Shown here: positions 1-14,569 of the stretch, piece by piece
How the letters are laid out: every line of letters begins with the position of its first letter
Position numbering within the stretch: the first letter of the stretch is position 1
Notes under the pieces: generated by a model
Databases searched by the model: none
Seen by the model: the letters and a program-made list of their open reading frames with translations, nothing else
What the model was told of the DNA's origin: nothing
NCBI GenBank assembly: GCA_012932865.1
Contig: SAXG01000029.1
Location: forward strand, 62,001-126,000
Direction: 5' to 3'
DNA length: 64,000 nt
From: Amylostereum areolatum
Lineage: Eukaryota > Basidiomycota > Agaricomycetes > Russulales > Stereaceae
Program-made: the position numbers and the translations under genes

Positions 1-302
1 AGGTTGTTTTGGTGGTTCACCAACTCCTCAACTGGCTCAAACAAGCCCCAACAAAATGTGTCAAATTGCTGATGTAGTCCGTATTGTTCCTCTTCTTTGC
101 TTATTGTCTCTCAGTCGTAATGATCAGGCACAACGCGTGACGGGATCCAGAGGCCGTCCTGGTCGTCCTGGTCGTGCCCCCGACCCGGCTCTGAGTCGGT
201 GAATGCATTGTGCAGTGTGGCACCGTGGCAGCCTTTGTTGCTGCCTTGTCAGTTCGTGAGGCAAAAGAAAGCAACAATCTAGAACCGGCCCATCGCGTCT
301 TG

Positions 303-310
303 TATAAATA
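303..310 (+). promoter_or_regulatory. TATA box upstream of the first gene
   Basis: TATAAATA at 303-310 ends 79 nt before the ATG at 390, a normal spacing for a fungal promoter. No other core element was identified. Confidence 0.5.
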
Positions 311-389
311 CCCATCATGTCTTAGTCATTCCCCCCATACCACCTTTCCATCCACCCCCTTCGGGTTAGCTTCCTTCCACACATCCTCA

Positions 390-1467
390 ATGTCCATCTA
401 TTTTTTCAATCGCTCCGAGGACGCCGATGGTGAAAAGCACCGCTTTCCCAAACCGGAACTCTTCATGAAAACACCCATCTTCAACCACATGATCGCCAAA
501 GGATGCCTATTCCAACCTCCGCACACAAACATTATCAAAATCAATGTTTCTTTCGTCGACTTTGTGACCTTGACGGAGGATTTCATCATGGACCACGCAA
601 ACTCAGACGACTTCTATCACACCCCTGGAGCGCTCGCGCTCGCTCTCACCATCGTGCATACCGAGAATGACGATCGATTGGTGCGCAATGCTATACAGCA
701 GCTTTCATGGAAGCAGCTTGCCTCCGTTTTTGCGCTGTCCTGGCAGCGCCAGTACAAGGACCTCATCGCCCATCTCGTGCGAGCCTCCTTTTGGTTCCCT
801 CTCGTGACCGACGATCATATCAAAGCAATCTCCTGCATCGACGCACGGGTGAAGCTCTACAATTTCCGCCAACACATCCGAAATACTTTCGGTCGTGTCT
901 TCAGCCAGCGGTTCCCCGTTGGAGAGATGCTTGCACAGACGGGAATGGAGTACGTTTGTCAACGGCCCGAACCCGACAACTCTATATGCACTTGCATGCC
1001 GTCGAAGCTTCCAGGAGAAGAAGAGATGAGATATGTCAAGTCTTGGGTGTTTGATTATATCGACATCACAATCACCCATCTCCGCCATACTCTCTGTACA
1101 GAGGCGCCGTCGTATGCCATGAAGACCGCGAGTGAGAAGGCACTAAGCTGCTGGGAGTGCTACAACAAAAAGTGCGTGTTTCGTTGCCCCCCCCCCCCAA
1201 ACTTGCATGACCGTTATTTACTCTTTTCTTAAACATGTGTAGCTTTACCACGGACTCCAGACCTGTGGCCGTTAACGAAAATAGGGAGCCAAACATGGGT
1301 TTCCTTTACTTCGTCGCGGCGTATAAAGTTGCCTTGGACTCGATCATCGATGAGGTCAGTTATGTCTTTGACTGTGTTGTTCGCTCAGCTGATCGATCTT
1401 TAACCCTCACGTCTTGTAGGAATGGAACGCCGTGGTCACCGAAGGGTCCCTATTTGTTGCCTACTAG
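390..1467 (+). CDS. Unrecognised 313-aa protein, three exons
   Basis: Exons are 390-1171, 1243-1354 and 1420-1467; both introns (71 and 65 nt) have GT...AG ends and the exon sum is 942 nt. The ATG at 390 was chosen because it follows a TATA box and precedes a continuous frame; a reading frame open from 210 is longer but would start upstream of the TATA box. I do not recognise the family. The protein is soluble-looking, with no signal peptide or membrane span. The middle (residues about 100-200) is helical in appearance and there are several Cys in the last third. Its size and style recall the many lineage-specific BTB-like or F-box-like proteins of mushrooms, but I see no diagnostic BTB motif. 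A run of ten C's lies inside intron 1. Confidence 0.7.
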
Positions 1468-2554
1468 TGCCAATTACTAGTAGTCTGACAAAGTTGCTAG
1501 TCTGACGCCGAGGATCACTTTGAGAAGTTTGTTTATTACGTATGTGTAGTCTCATGTGTTTACCTTGACCTAAGAGGAAAGTTTGAGGGCGAATTTCCGG
1601 TCGACAATATAAACACTGGCATCGAAGTTGCGAGTAGCACGAGACGCGAAGGTACTCGTTAGCACGTGACCGCGTATCCGTGAATTGATCTCATTGGTGC
1701 CCGATCGAATCATCGACTTGCCTTCGTCACGAACTTTTTCAAACATCCATCTCGCGTATCGGTCCTAGTATGTGGTTGCAGAATAGGACCTTGCCTCCTC
1801 AAGGACTTGCTTAGAACCTTCTCAAGACACGCCGGCTTGAGAAATGGAGGGTTATGTACCCGACGATGTTCAAGATCCAAGTCACCATGATGGCCACTGG
1901 CAAACTCCGAGAATGTATGGGTACGTTCATTCCGTAGCATGCTGGATACCGTGATCGTATCTAATAAAAGAACACAGCATCTATGTATATGATCTTTTCA
2001 TGGTGAAGTAGCTCTCGATTCCGCCAAAAGACGAAGGACGCCCTTGTTCGACGGCCAACCACGTCCGCGTTCGTCGTCTTTTGTCGACGTACCGTTGGCG
2101 TATCACCGGGCCGTCGACGAGCCCAGCTGACAATCGAGAAGATACGGGAATCCGATCACGCGTCAAGTCACAGCTTTGGGTGTTCTGAATTCAGGTCCTA
2201 CAGCGTTAGAAAGTGGTGTGCATACTACACACTGCACGGTCGTCACGTTCATCGCGGAGCCCCGACTGGTGGACAACTTCCGGGCCATCTGATGCATACG
2301 GGGGGCTGCACACACCTCATGGTACGTACACATCTTCCTTCTTCGTTCTATTGATGCTTACTGTGCGATGCCAGCGTTCCTTCCAGTCTTTCCGTGCCGC
2401 GGACACCGCGTCATGTGAGGCATCTTGCTGCTGTCTGCGTGGGAGTGCTACTCTAACGTGATCATCGTTTCAGATGGAGCGCCGTGCAGTACAAGAAGAG
2501 CGACGGATGGTCGCGAGGCATGCATACTCCCCTCCTTTCTTGCCAGTCAGTGCC
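1468..2554. other. Intergenic, no gene seen
   Basis: About 1.1 kb between the first gene and the esterase. Only short frames without splice support or recognisable motifs occur. The last part must contain the esterase promoter; no clear TATA box was identified. Confidence 0.5.
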
Positions 2555-4938
<2,384 letters not shown>

Positions 4939-5651
4939 TCGGTCCGGGAAGGATAAAAACGTCTCTGCTCCTTTGTGCGTTGGTTAGTTAATCAGCAGTT
5001 TGCATTCACGATCGATCGTCGAGCATGACTGATAGAGGCAAAACACGCGAGGACCAGCGCAGGCCCGTAGAGAGCGGAGCAGCCGCAGCCTCCAGTGCTC
5101 GAACGACTCCGACACCAGAAGACCACTTATCTTGACCGTGCGGGCACAGGTGCTACTTTAACTGGCTGAGAATCAGATCCCTGCTCTTCGTCTGTTGGTG
5201 AATGATCCGCGGTTCCCGTCCTATGCAGAGAATGTAAGAGGGAAATGTCAAGACGAAACATCATTGGATGCGACAGAATGGAGATGGCACAATGGAGTGT
5301 GGCATTGCGTTGAAATCCCCGCAGGCTACGGAGACCGTGCCCCGTTGGCTGTCCTTTGTAGGACCCAGATTTGTCGCTGCCGACCTGCCGACCTGCCACC
5401 ATGGTCGACGACTTACTAAGTTATTCTGGCTCACCTCAGCTTAGTGTGGGAAGTTTCGACCGGTGTTGCAAAACTTATCAAAGTTTCCATTCACTGACCG
5501 AGAGCCGTAGGAATACTGTCTTGGCGTGTATACCTATTTTTCGGACGGCCGAATGCTTGTCGGCCACCTCACCCTGTCAGCATCGCTGCAAGTTAAAAAG
5601 CAGAAACCACCACAATGCCACCCCCTTTATCTCAAAGTACGCGATACAGCC
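4939..5651. other. Intergenic, no gene seen
   Basis: About 700 bp between the esterase stop and the UbiA-family start. No frame with coding character or splice support was found. It should hold the esterase terminator and the promoter of the next gene, but no motif was assigned. Confidence 0.5.
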
Positions 5652-6694
5652 ATGGCCAGCGCACTGCTCATCCCTCGCTTCTTATACACTCTGTTCCTGT
5701 TCACCAAGTCGGACTTCAAGACGATCATAATCCCGGTGGCGAGTTCGTGCTTTCATGGTCTCCTCATCCTACTCACTCTCGCGATTTACTGCAGACGTTA
5801 TTCGCCGTCGCGGCAGGCCCCCTTTGCCGTGTTCAGCGGCTTCCCCACGTTGCGTTTTGGGTCTGGCTCCATATCCTCCAGGAGGACGTGGCCAACCAGG
5901 CGATCAGCCCCGCCGAGGACGCCCTCAATAACCCACGCCGCCCCATCCCGTCTCAGCGCATCACCGTACGCCAGGCCAACGCTCTCCGTTGGACGCTGAT
6001 CCCCTTGTGCTGTGCGGTGTCGGCACTGTATAGTCGCGAGACGGTTTATGCCAGCCTTGCTTTCGCAACGCTGTCATACCTCTATAACGAGGGGAACGGT
6101 GCCGCGCATATGGCCTCCCGGAACCTATTCAACGCGGTGGCCTTTGGGGTGCTGGAAGCTGGGGCGACCTTAATCGCAGGTATACAACCTTCTTTGCAGA
6201 CCCTCGGGCTTCCTGCATACCACGGTGAATCTGACTTGTTGAATCGAACAGGACCCAGCGCGCGTACGATGGACCGCACAGCGGTCTTCGCCGTATGCTT
6301 TAGCGTAGGGACCATCGCGACCACGATCCACGCGCAGGACTTCAAGGATGTCCACGGCGATCGCGCGGTCGGACGGTCGACTATCCCGATCGCCTACCCG
6401 AGCTTTGCGCGGTATACCCTGCTCGCGCCTATGGTCGGATGGGCGTACATCCTCGCTGTTGCGTGGCACCTGGACTGGGCCACCAGCGCGGCTTTCATCG
6501 CACTCGCACTGTACGTTGGTGCGCGCTTCGTCGTGGGGGCGGATGCTCGGGTGTCCTACAATTGGTACAATGTAAGTGAACCTTCGCCCCGGGTTTCCCG
6601 AGCGGGCGCGCTGAAGGCATTGCGTTCGTAGCTGTGGCTCTCCGTCGCCAACACCCTCCCAGGCTACTATCGACTTTGCAGGCAAATGCATTGA
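5652..6694 (+). CDS. UbiA-family membrane prenyltransferase or terpene cyclase
   Basis: Exons 5652-5735, 5795-6179, 6252-6571 and 6632-6694 (852 nt, 283 aa). Domain content is one polytopic UbiA fold with about seven hydrophobic segments. The first Asp-rich motif region reads NQAISPAED followed by NNPRRPIPSQRIT; the second is DFKDVHGD, the Mg2+/diphosphate-binding pair of the superfamily. The N-terminal FTKSDFKTIIIP and C-terminal YNLWLS..LPGYYR are typical of the fungal subgroup that includes the membrane-bound sesquiterpene cyclase of fumagillin biosynthesis, so it may act as a terpene cyclase rather than an aromatic prenyltransferase. That choice is inference. Length is close to other members. 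Intron 1 uses a weak GTGGCG donor, which is the least certain splice site. The preceding gene is a secreted esterase on the same strand, 713 bp away. Confidence 0.88.
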
Positions 6695-7726
6695 TGGATG
6701 GAATGGTTGTGCGCGTTTTGGTGGACTGGAGACTGCTAGAGAAAACATTTATATTGCATAGCTATAGAGAACAGGAATGGAGGCTGCACTGCCGTAAAGA
6801 CGAGACTTTACGATGTGAAAGTCGGGAATAGATGCAGTGTTGCCCGTTGCGAAAGTCTAACCCCTGGATAGCGACACGAGCCCAAAAGGAGGAAGAATAT
6901 TTCGAGAGGATGCACGAGAGGGAGACGCTGTCAATGAAACGATGGAAGCCGTGGGTTACAAGACATCGAAGATCCAGGTGAAAGTCAAGGACACGGTCGG
7001 CGGCAAGGTTTTGGCTGAGAAGGGTCGAACCTAATGGAAAAGTCAAACGGCAGGGAAAGGGGGAGAAAACGGCCAGAGAAAAAAGGCGAACTGGGAAAAC
7101 GAGATACTAACACCTGGTAGTTTTGATGTAGGGAAAAGGGAGTAAGGAAAGAGGCGTTGAATGTTCAACGTTCAATTTGACCATCGAAGGAACCCAGCGC
7201 CGTCCCACTGAATCAATGTTGACCGTGGCTATGTCGACATCGTTGGCTAGTCGAAGAGTATGGCCTAAAGAGATCCCAAGGCCAGCTTGTTAAGTAGTTT
7301 GACATGTCGACGACAAGAGCAGGATCAACAGGAAAGTCCATGGTCATCTTGGCGGAAGAGGGTGATTCGAGTGCTGGAACGAGGTTAGTCGGAAGGCTAA
7401 ACCGTAGACGAAGGAAAAACAGGAGTAGCCAGAGAAAGAAGGTTTAGGTGCAAAAAAAACGGAGGATTTAGGCAACGGCGGAAGTAGACTTCATGTAACG
7501 GGAGGGAAGGATTGAGTCAATAGGGAGAAGAATAGAACGTTCGAAAGGTGGCAGTAAGCAGAGAGACCGCGTTGGAGAATCCAAGTGAATAAACGATGAA
7601 TCATTGCGAGAAACCCAGAACACAATTAAGGTATGAAACCCGAGGAGAGAGATTACGATGTATGTAGTAGCAGAGGTAGTAGTAGGATGCAGTAGGGTCA
7701 TATACGAATGTATGCGCGTGCGAAGC
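6695..7726. other. Intergenic, no gene seen
   Basis: About 1 kb between the 3' ends of two convergent genes (UbiA-family gene and kinase). No coding or RNA feature identified; the sequence is purine-rich on the plus strand, consistent with 3' untranslated sequence of the minus-strand kinase. Confidence 0.5.
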
Positions 7727-9676
7727 TCAATCGAGTTCGAAACGATGCTGCACACGTCGGACCTCCTGCACGCCGCGCAGGCTCTTCAGTGTGCTCCACA
7801 TGCCAAGATCGCCGCACTCGTCGTCGTTCATAAACGAGGAAGAGGTGCGGTACTTGCGCGTCGATGGGGCTTGCGCCGGGGGGTAGGCGGAGCCTTGAAC
7901 GGGGACGTAAGGAGACGAAGTGTAGGATGATGGACCCATGAAGGAGCTCGAATGGCGGGGTCCGGAGATGGCCTTGTCGGTAGTGGGGGCCTGGGCCGTC
8001 CTCAAAGACTTGTCGGCTTTGTGCATTCCAAAAAACTTCATAAACTTCGCGCGGGCCTCGCAGGTGCGGGGGACAAGCGCGTCGCGGAGGGTACCCTTGG
8101 AAACGACGACGGGCGGTATGGGCTTAACGTCGATTTGGGGCGATGTGAATGTGAAAGCGGGTACGGGGTCTTCGTCCGCGCTGTAGGAAGTTCCGGTGGG
8201 TATTTTCACGTTCGGACGAATAAGGGATTTGGGAGGTGACTGAGGGGATGTTGGGGGAGAGACGGAGCCAGAGGCAAGAGCGTCCCAGTTGCTGAAGATA
8301 TCGTCAGATGGAGAGCATATATCAGACGATGAACCGAACGTACATCCCGCGGAAGAAAACGTGGGCCTTCATTTGGACCAAGGTTGGTCGCGCGGCGCGG
8401 TCCTTCACCAGGATCTGGAGAAGAAGAATAAGTGTTGACCTCAGTAGACAAAAAGAAGGAACGGACCTTCTCGATGAAGTCCTTCGCGTCCGGATGGACG
8501 CACTCGTCGAAGGTGAGCTCGTGAGAGAGGATCGCGTCCGCGAGGGACACGCCCTCGCTCGCCCGGAACGGCACCCTGGCCATCGCCATCTCATAGACGA
8601 TCGCGCCGTACGCCCACCAGTCCACGTCGCACGACGCAGGTGTTCTGTTGATGACCTCTGGGGACATGTACAGCGGGGTGCCGCGCGGGTGTGAGGCGCA
8701 AACGTCGTACGCGTCTGCGAGCTGTTCGCAAAGGCCGAAGTCGGCGATGAGCGCGTTGCCGGCTTTGTCGAAGAGGATGTTCTCAGGCTTGAGATCGCGG
8801 TGAACGATGTGCTTGTCGCGCATGCTCTCGAGCGACAGGAGCTGCAAGCGAAATGAGTTTTGAGAGCAAAGGCAAGCACAGAGGACGTACGAGTTGAGCA
8901 GCGTAGAACTGCACCACGCTGAAGGGCAGACGGCAGTCTGTGTAGATCATAGTGAAAAGATCGCCCTTCGCAACGTCCTGTATGACAATCAGTTATGTTG
9001 TTCAGTTGCAAACTGAAAGTAATCGCACCAGAAGAAAATAGTAATAAGCGTCGTCGTGCCAGCTCGCGTGAAGCTGCACGAACCCCCGCGCGCCCGTGGT
9101 CGCGCGCATCGCTTTCTGCTCGAGGAGGACCTGCTTGGGCCCGAGTTTCTGCTTTTGGCAGATGGACTTGTCGACAACCTTGAGCGCGAACTTGGCGCGG
9201 GTGCGGCGATCGCGCACGAGGAAGACCTGGCCGTATGTGCCCTTGCCGAGGACCCGGAGGACCTTGAAGTCGGCGGTGGAGAACAACCGGGGGGCGGGCT
9301 TGGGCTCAAAGGAAGATTGAGAAGAGGGAACAGGGGAGGGGCATGTGACCGCGGTGCAGATGCTGGATGGAGCGGAAAAGAGAGCCGATGGAGTGGGCGA
9401 AGGGCAGGCGGAGGGGTTGGGCGAAGAAGGGGTAAGAAGAGACATCTTGGACTCCGCCGTGGGTGGGGTTACGGAGAGAGCCTTGGTCTGGGATCGCGGC
9501 GGAGCCACGACCGAAGCCTTCGTCCCGGAGCATGGTGGAGAAAGGAGGGTGGGAGAGGGAGGGGGTTGGAGAGAGATGGGCTCAGGGGTAGCCGCTCCTG
9601 GGATATCGGCGGAAACGGCGGTTGGGCAAATGCACGCCTGGACTTGTTTCCAGCCAGAAAAGAAAATTCCAAACAT
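7727..9676 (-). CDS. AGC-type serine/threonine protein kinase (copy 1)
   Basis: Exons (descending) 9676-9029, 8977-8891, 8841-8467, 8414-8344 and 8291-7727; 1746 nt, 581 aa. Introns are 49-52 nt. The first 130 residues are Ser/Pro-rich and probably disordered. The kinase domain follows: Gly-rich loop GKGTYGQVFLV, VAIK-type lysine in FALKVVDK, catalytic loop HRDLKPEN, DFG as ADFGLCEQ, and APE-equivalent SPEV. The domain ends in FFRGINWDAL, the junction typical of AGC kinases before their C-terminal tail. The roughly 190-residue tail is Ser/Pro-rich without a clear hydrophobic motif. All catalytic residues are present, so an active kinase is expected. The substrate and pathway cannot be read from sequence. 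It is divergently arranged with the acetyltransferase gene (837 bp between starts) and is a paralogue of the kinase at 14570. Confidence 0.92.
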
Positions 9677-10513
9677 CTAGATGCGCGGTCAAGATATTTT
9701 CCATAGAGCGAAAAGAAGATAAGACACGCACTGTCGATGATGTGACGAGGTTGGTGGTGGGTATCTTCGTCTTGAGGGGGCGAGCTCTTGCAGAGGCGAT
9801 CTTGAGGGCGGCGTGCTTGATGCAATTCAAGAAGACGAGGACGAGGAGCCGATGTTCGATGGGCTATGGCTAATATAGAGTGATTTCGATTTTGACTAGA
9901 TGGGCGAAACACTGGCAGCCAGTCTGAACCATAACGTCTTCGCCATCAAGTTATTTCGTGGATGTACGCGTCGCCCTTGGTGGTACATGCGGTTGAAAGG
10001 CTCCGTAGACGGGGGCTTGCGTGTGAGAGTTGGAAATCCTGTCGTAGTGGATTGTTGGTGGTGGCGGTGGTGGGTGATGGACCAGATGGTTTGTGGTGGT
10101 GGCCAATCGCTGCCAGTGGCTGACGACGCGAGACAAATCTGACTAAGCAATGTGTTATGTATTATCAGCGGCAACGGCCGGCACCGAATCCTGAGCGTCG
10201 GAATCTTGTCCTCTCTCTCTCTGTAAATTCACCTCCAAGACGAGCGATGCTCACCCAGACTGATCTCGCTATCCACGCACATACGATTTAATTTCCATCC
10301 TCATGCAGACGTGCCTCTTTAGCAGAACATTGACACAAGGGTCAACTTGAAGACCGGTAGACTTAGAGAACTTGAGTCCACCGGGCCCGCCGCCCTTGGA
10401 TGGTTCCTCCGGGTTCTTCGGTGTTAGCATTACTTATGATAGGGCGCCCTATTCCTCGCCTCCTTCGTCGCCACATTCACTATGCAGGGTGCCCTTCCCT
10501 CCTCCGCACCACC
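9677..10513. promoter_or_regulatory. Divergent intergenic region between kinase and acetyltransferase
   Basis: 837 bp between two start codons on opposite strands, so it should contain both promoters. No TATA box or operator could be assigned with confidence. A short CT repeat lies near 10210-10223. Confidence 0.45.
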
Positions 10514-11563
10514 ATGCAGATCACTGTCCAACACGTAGAACACCCTACCGGTTTGTTCGCCTTTTGATTTCTTTTCAAGCCAGCGCTCAGCGACAGCTTC
10601 CAGATACGCAGATTGACGAAGCCGTAGAGCTGCTCCTCCGAGCCTTCGAAGGCGGTATGTAATTGTTTTTGCAACGCATTGGAACGACGAGCAAAACTTA
10701 CTGAACGCTAGATGTCACAATTCCCGCCATGACCGGTGGCGATACCCGTCTCCAGCAATCGCTCTTCCGCTCTCTGGTTCGCGGAGGCGCCCTTTCCGAC
10801 GCCTTCTATGTCGTGACGGACGACTCTAATGAGATCTTTACCATCGGTGTGTGGGCTCGTCCGGGACAGAAGCTTTTCTCAAGGTACGTACGTACGGGCC
10901 CTCGTGACTCGTTCGCGAGATGGTTACTGGTATATATTCACAGCGAGACGGAGCGCAAGAGCTCAGGTTGGGACGCCTTTTTTGCCTCCCTCTCTCCTGA
11001 GACACAGAAATGGTGGACTGAAACTGTGCGTTGACTTGTCTCTTGAGCATGCATGCCTTCTGCTGCTGACTTCGGATGATAGCTTCCCGAGACGCACGAA
11101 AAGATGATGCGGTCCGCGCTCGGAGATTATGTGAGTGGTCTCATGGTGTACGCTTGCCATACTGTTTTTTGGGGCCGACATGATGACACGGTATGTAGTA
11201 CAACGATCGCTGGCAGGCGAGCATATTGGCCACCCACCCGAAGCATCAGAAGAAAGGGTATGCCACAGCGATGATTCAAGCGATGTGCAAGCGGGTAAGC
11301 CGCTCTCTTGCCCCTACGTTCACCTTGTTTTCTCATTTTGCACTTAGGCGAAAGACGATGGGAAAGTGATAGGCCTCGCCACTCACAACGCAAAGAACGT
11401 GCGTATTTTGCAGACGGCAGGACGAGCTGGATGTCTGAAGCCTTCATTGTAGGCTGCATTTTATGAGCGTTTAGGATTCCGTATCCTCGCGAACACGGAG
11501 ATACCTGCGCCGGTCGCCTCGTGGACGGAGTATGCGCTGATCTGGGGCGATGCTGAATTGTAA
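10514..11563 (+). CDS. GNAT-family N-acetyltransferase, eight exons
   Basis: Transfers an acetyl group from acetyl-CoA to an amine; substrate unknown. Exons 10514-10550, 10604-10654, 10712-10883, 10944-11025, 11083-11130, 11199-11294, 11348-11398 and 11453-11563 (648 nt, 215 aa), all introns 53-68 nt with GT...AG ends. The signature acetyl-CoA loop is THPKHQKKGYATAM (Q-x-x-G-x-A) in exon 6, followed by helix residues and the late NAAFYERLGF motif, both standard for the superfamily. The N-terminal half carries the usual substrate-side strands. The first intron acceptor at 10603 was preferred because it restores a 53-nt intron and the frame HPTDTQIDEAVELL; a closer AG would give an impossibly short intron. 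Length fits a single-domain fungal GNAT. Confidence 0.9.
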
Positions 11564-11745
11564 AATTGGGGATACTCTCCTTCACGCTAACTCGTCCAAG
11601 CATTCCGTACATTCCTCCCCATTCTCGTATTGTATATACACCGAACCCACCACCACTGAGTTCGTTCCGATCCGCGGGGTTGCACATGCGACCTTGGTCC
11701 CTGAAATGGGGCAATATTCATACTTACGCACAGTGTCCCCCGGTG

Positions 11746-11952
11746 TCAACGCGTATCATCTAGAATTGCCCACCACGCCTCACGCTTGCTCGCCACCCAC
11801 GCCCGCGCCTTCAAGTAGCACCCCTCGCAGATACCCTCTTCCCTTAGCCTCAGCCTATCGAACACGACGTCGATCCCCGATATCGGATCGTATCTGTACT
11901 TGCGATCCGAGTCGATCTGCTTCCGCCTCTTCCCCGGTGGGCCTATAGGCAC
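11746..11952 (-). pseudogene. Broken duplicate of the BTB-gene 3' end
   Basis: A 68-codon minus-strand frame ends in CYLKARAWVASKREAWW..LDDTR, closely matching the C-terminus of the neighbouring BTB protein (CYLKMQAWVESRRQAWW..LDDTR), preceded by a matching YDPISGI segment. The upstream part that would encode the BTB domain is missing or too decayed to recognise (11953-12424 has no matching frame). It is best read as a tandem partial duplication of the last exon of the BTB gene. Both copies end with the same LDDTR-stop, so the terminus may be under selection or the duplication is recent. Confidence 0.75.
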
Positions 11953-12424
11953 CAGGATATTCGAAGATGTAGATGAACTATTTGGTTTGGAATGGACTTG
12001 ACTTCGGGGTTTCCTCTTGCGCTTGCGCGTCGATGGGTTTTGGGTAGGTGCTGGCCAGGTCGGGGTGGTCGCGGATGAACTAGGAACGGCTGCGGTATGT
12101 TTCGTCTGCAGGTTGAGGGGTGTAAGGACAGACTATCGAGGGAGAGTATGCTTCAGGTACATACCATTAAGCGTTGGTTGTGCGAATCGAGCGGGCGAAG
12201 GCGAAAGTAGAGGTGGCCGTGGTGGGTGCCCGAGTACATACATGGTAAGCGCTCGCCACTCAGTTCTGCTCGCGCCAACGGGCAAGTTGGCTTTATCGGG
12301 AACCGACTGAAGGCGATGCACCGTCGGGCGCTTTCATATTTGCAAGAAATGGGTGCGAGCCCATCAGCGTTGCAGAAGCTTTACTACTTCTGACTATAGC
12401 GAATACAGCCGTTCGCAGTCCGAT

Positions 12425-14068
12425 TCAACGAGTGTCATCAAGGGGTCCCCACCACGCCTGTCGTCTGCTCTCCACCCACGCCTGCATTTTCAAGTAGCAC
12501 ATCGTGCAGACCCCCGTTTCTTCTAGCTTTAGCCGCTTGAACACGGCACATATTCCCGAAAGCGGGTCGTGCGTGTAACGAAGGTACAGGCCCGACGCCT
12601 GCACGCGCTCGACCCAAAACGCAGAAAGAGCTTCAGGAGAAGTTGCTGCCGCAAACGTCCCGTGCGTGCAACATATCTCCTGCGGTGGGCTCATCATTTC
12701 GGCTACCCACGCCTCGGAAAGGCGTCCGCGCAGCCACAGAGCCACCATGAGAAGTTTATGGTGCGACTCTGAGCCTCGATTGGCCTCGACGACGGCGTCG
12801 AAATCGGAGGAGCGGATGAGCTCGTAGTGGGCGCGTTTCATGATCTGGGGTATGTTATGGGTGCGGGCGTGGAGAAGGGCTTGTTCTGGGAAAGGGATGG
12901 AGGAAGAGTTGGGGGAGGGTAAGGTCGCCGGCCACTGTTCTTCGAGCCAGGCAACTACGTGTTCCCGGATGTACGGGAAAGAGAGCTTCGTAGTGGCGTG
13001 GAGAACGTTACCGACAACATCCAACTTGGGAGGAGATCTCTTCCAGTCACTGGTATCCGTCTTGATATTAGCATGAGTTATAAAATAGCGCCGAAAACTT
13101 ACGATTTATGATACAAGAAGCCTACGATCTCGGTGAAGCTCCTCTCGTCACTGTCGTCTTCATCAATGAATAACATGGTGCACTGTAGCTCGAGCTGCTT
13201 TTCCGACTGTGGGGGTCGTGGTACAGGAGGCGATTCAAAAGCTTTCTGAAAGAACGTCGAAGATGCCGACAGGAGTCCCTTGTGGAGTTTGAACATCGTC
13301 TTCCCGCATTGTACGATGGTCGAGCCGTCTTCGTACCAGAAAACAGGGTGGCGTTCGCGTGGCTCCTCACTTTCACCTGCGTTGTCGTCGCCTAAGCTGA
13401 CGTTTTGAGCTTGGGTGGATGTTTGGGTTGCGGTATCGTTGCGACGTTACTCACCTTGGGCCGACGCTGCTCAAAGGGGTGGAACTCCCGTCGCTGTCAG
13501 GATATCTCATAATGTCGAGAGGATCTCGGCATGTCCAGTCATCCTCGTCTCCTCCACGTGTCTCTTCGGGGTTTCCGTCGGGCAGCTCATTGCAGGCCCG
13601 CCGGGGACGGGAGAGCGCCCTTGCAAGGTTGTCGAAGGATTGGGATTCGGGAAAGAGACTCAGGTTGTTGACAAAGAATAATAGTCTACTACGTACGATG
13701 AAATTTTGGACAGCGTTCTGTGCATAGTTAGATGAACTGATTTGAAATGAGCGGATAGGAAGCACCACTAGTATGTTGCTACAGCTCACCCAGAGGCGAG
13801 CGGCATGAGAGTTACCCTCTGCCTCTTTCTCGACAGCGGAGCGCTGTGTGTCGACTGTAAGGGTCCGTGATCTTGCTCCTGCACAAGCGATCGTTTGCGT
13901 TCCGTCCTCGGCAATACTGATGGCCTTGAAGCTCTCTGAAGGGGGCTGAGCCTTGTTGAGTAGTAATGGGCGGATGGACGGGTGGCGTCATACTGTGAAT
14001 GCCGTATCAGGTGTGGTGAGGCCGGCGAGAGCTATATCGGTGAGGGGCACAAGTATGACACATACCAT
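12425..14068 (-). CDS. BTB/POZ-domain protein
   Basis: Proposed exons (descending) 14068-14066, 13992-13790, 13736-13455, 13396-13103 and 13049-12425; 1407 nt, 468 aa. The secure part begins in the third exon. The BTB domain runs from RHPVFWYEDGSTIVQ through FKLHKGLLSASSTFF to FTEIVGFLYHKSDWK. A helical C-terminal half follows and ends in a Cys/Trp-rich stretch. In mushrooms this family is large and poorly characterised; BTB domains mediate dimerisation or recruitment to cullin-3 ligases, but no partner can be named here. The upstream exons are less certain: they keep an open frame through two normal introns and start with an ATG directly at a splice site. A shorter model would start at 13510 (324 aa). 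The N-terminal extension is basic and Ser-rich. Confidence 0.75.
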
Positions 14069-14568
14069 TGTTGATCCTCTGCCGGGCGTTACGTCGTCCT
14101 ATGGCAGTCGGGACAAAGAGTGCTAGAGTTCGAACTTGGCTTGAACTTGGCCTTCGTGGTACTAGCAGTCGAGAGGACCAGTTTCATCCCAAATATGGTT
14201 TAGATGGAGCGAGACGGTCGTGCCGAGTCGCCGCCGGCGGATTTAGCTGCGGAGCTAGCCCAAGTTGGGATACTATTGAGTTTAGCGACGAATCTTCCCC
14301 GCTTCTTGTCGTATCCCATCCTTCTCCTCGTTCCGACCGTTCAAGCTCATCCGCTTCTCCGCCGCTTGCGCCATGGAACGAACACAAAAGCGCTTTGCTA
14401 GGTTTACGATGGATACCTGGACCGCCCCGCAGAGGATGCCCGCCCGCTCACAGCCCGCCTGAGGCGCGGACGAGACTTGAATCTTCCCTCAAAGTCCGCA
14501 CGCTCCAGAGACCTCGGAAGACCAGCAACCCCCTCGAGCATTCCCCTCAGGCGACGGTCATCATAAAT

Positions 14569-14569
14569 C
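14569..14569. other. Gap 14069-14568: divergent promoter region, no gene seen
   Basis: The 500 bp between the BTB gene (-) and kinase copy 2 (+) show long frames on both strands only because of C-rich composition. No splice-supported gene was found. It presumably contains both promoters. Confidence 0.4.

Noticed and set aside
10551..10579. 29-nt first intron in the acetyltransferase gene
   Set aside because: Too short for fungal splicing; the acceptor at 10603 gives a 53-nt intron and a better frame.
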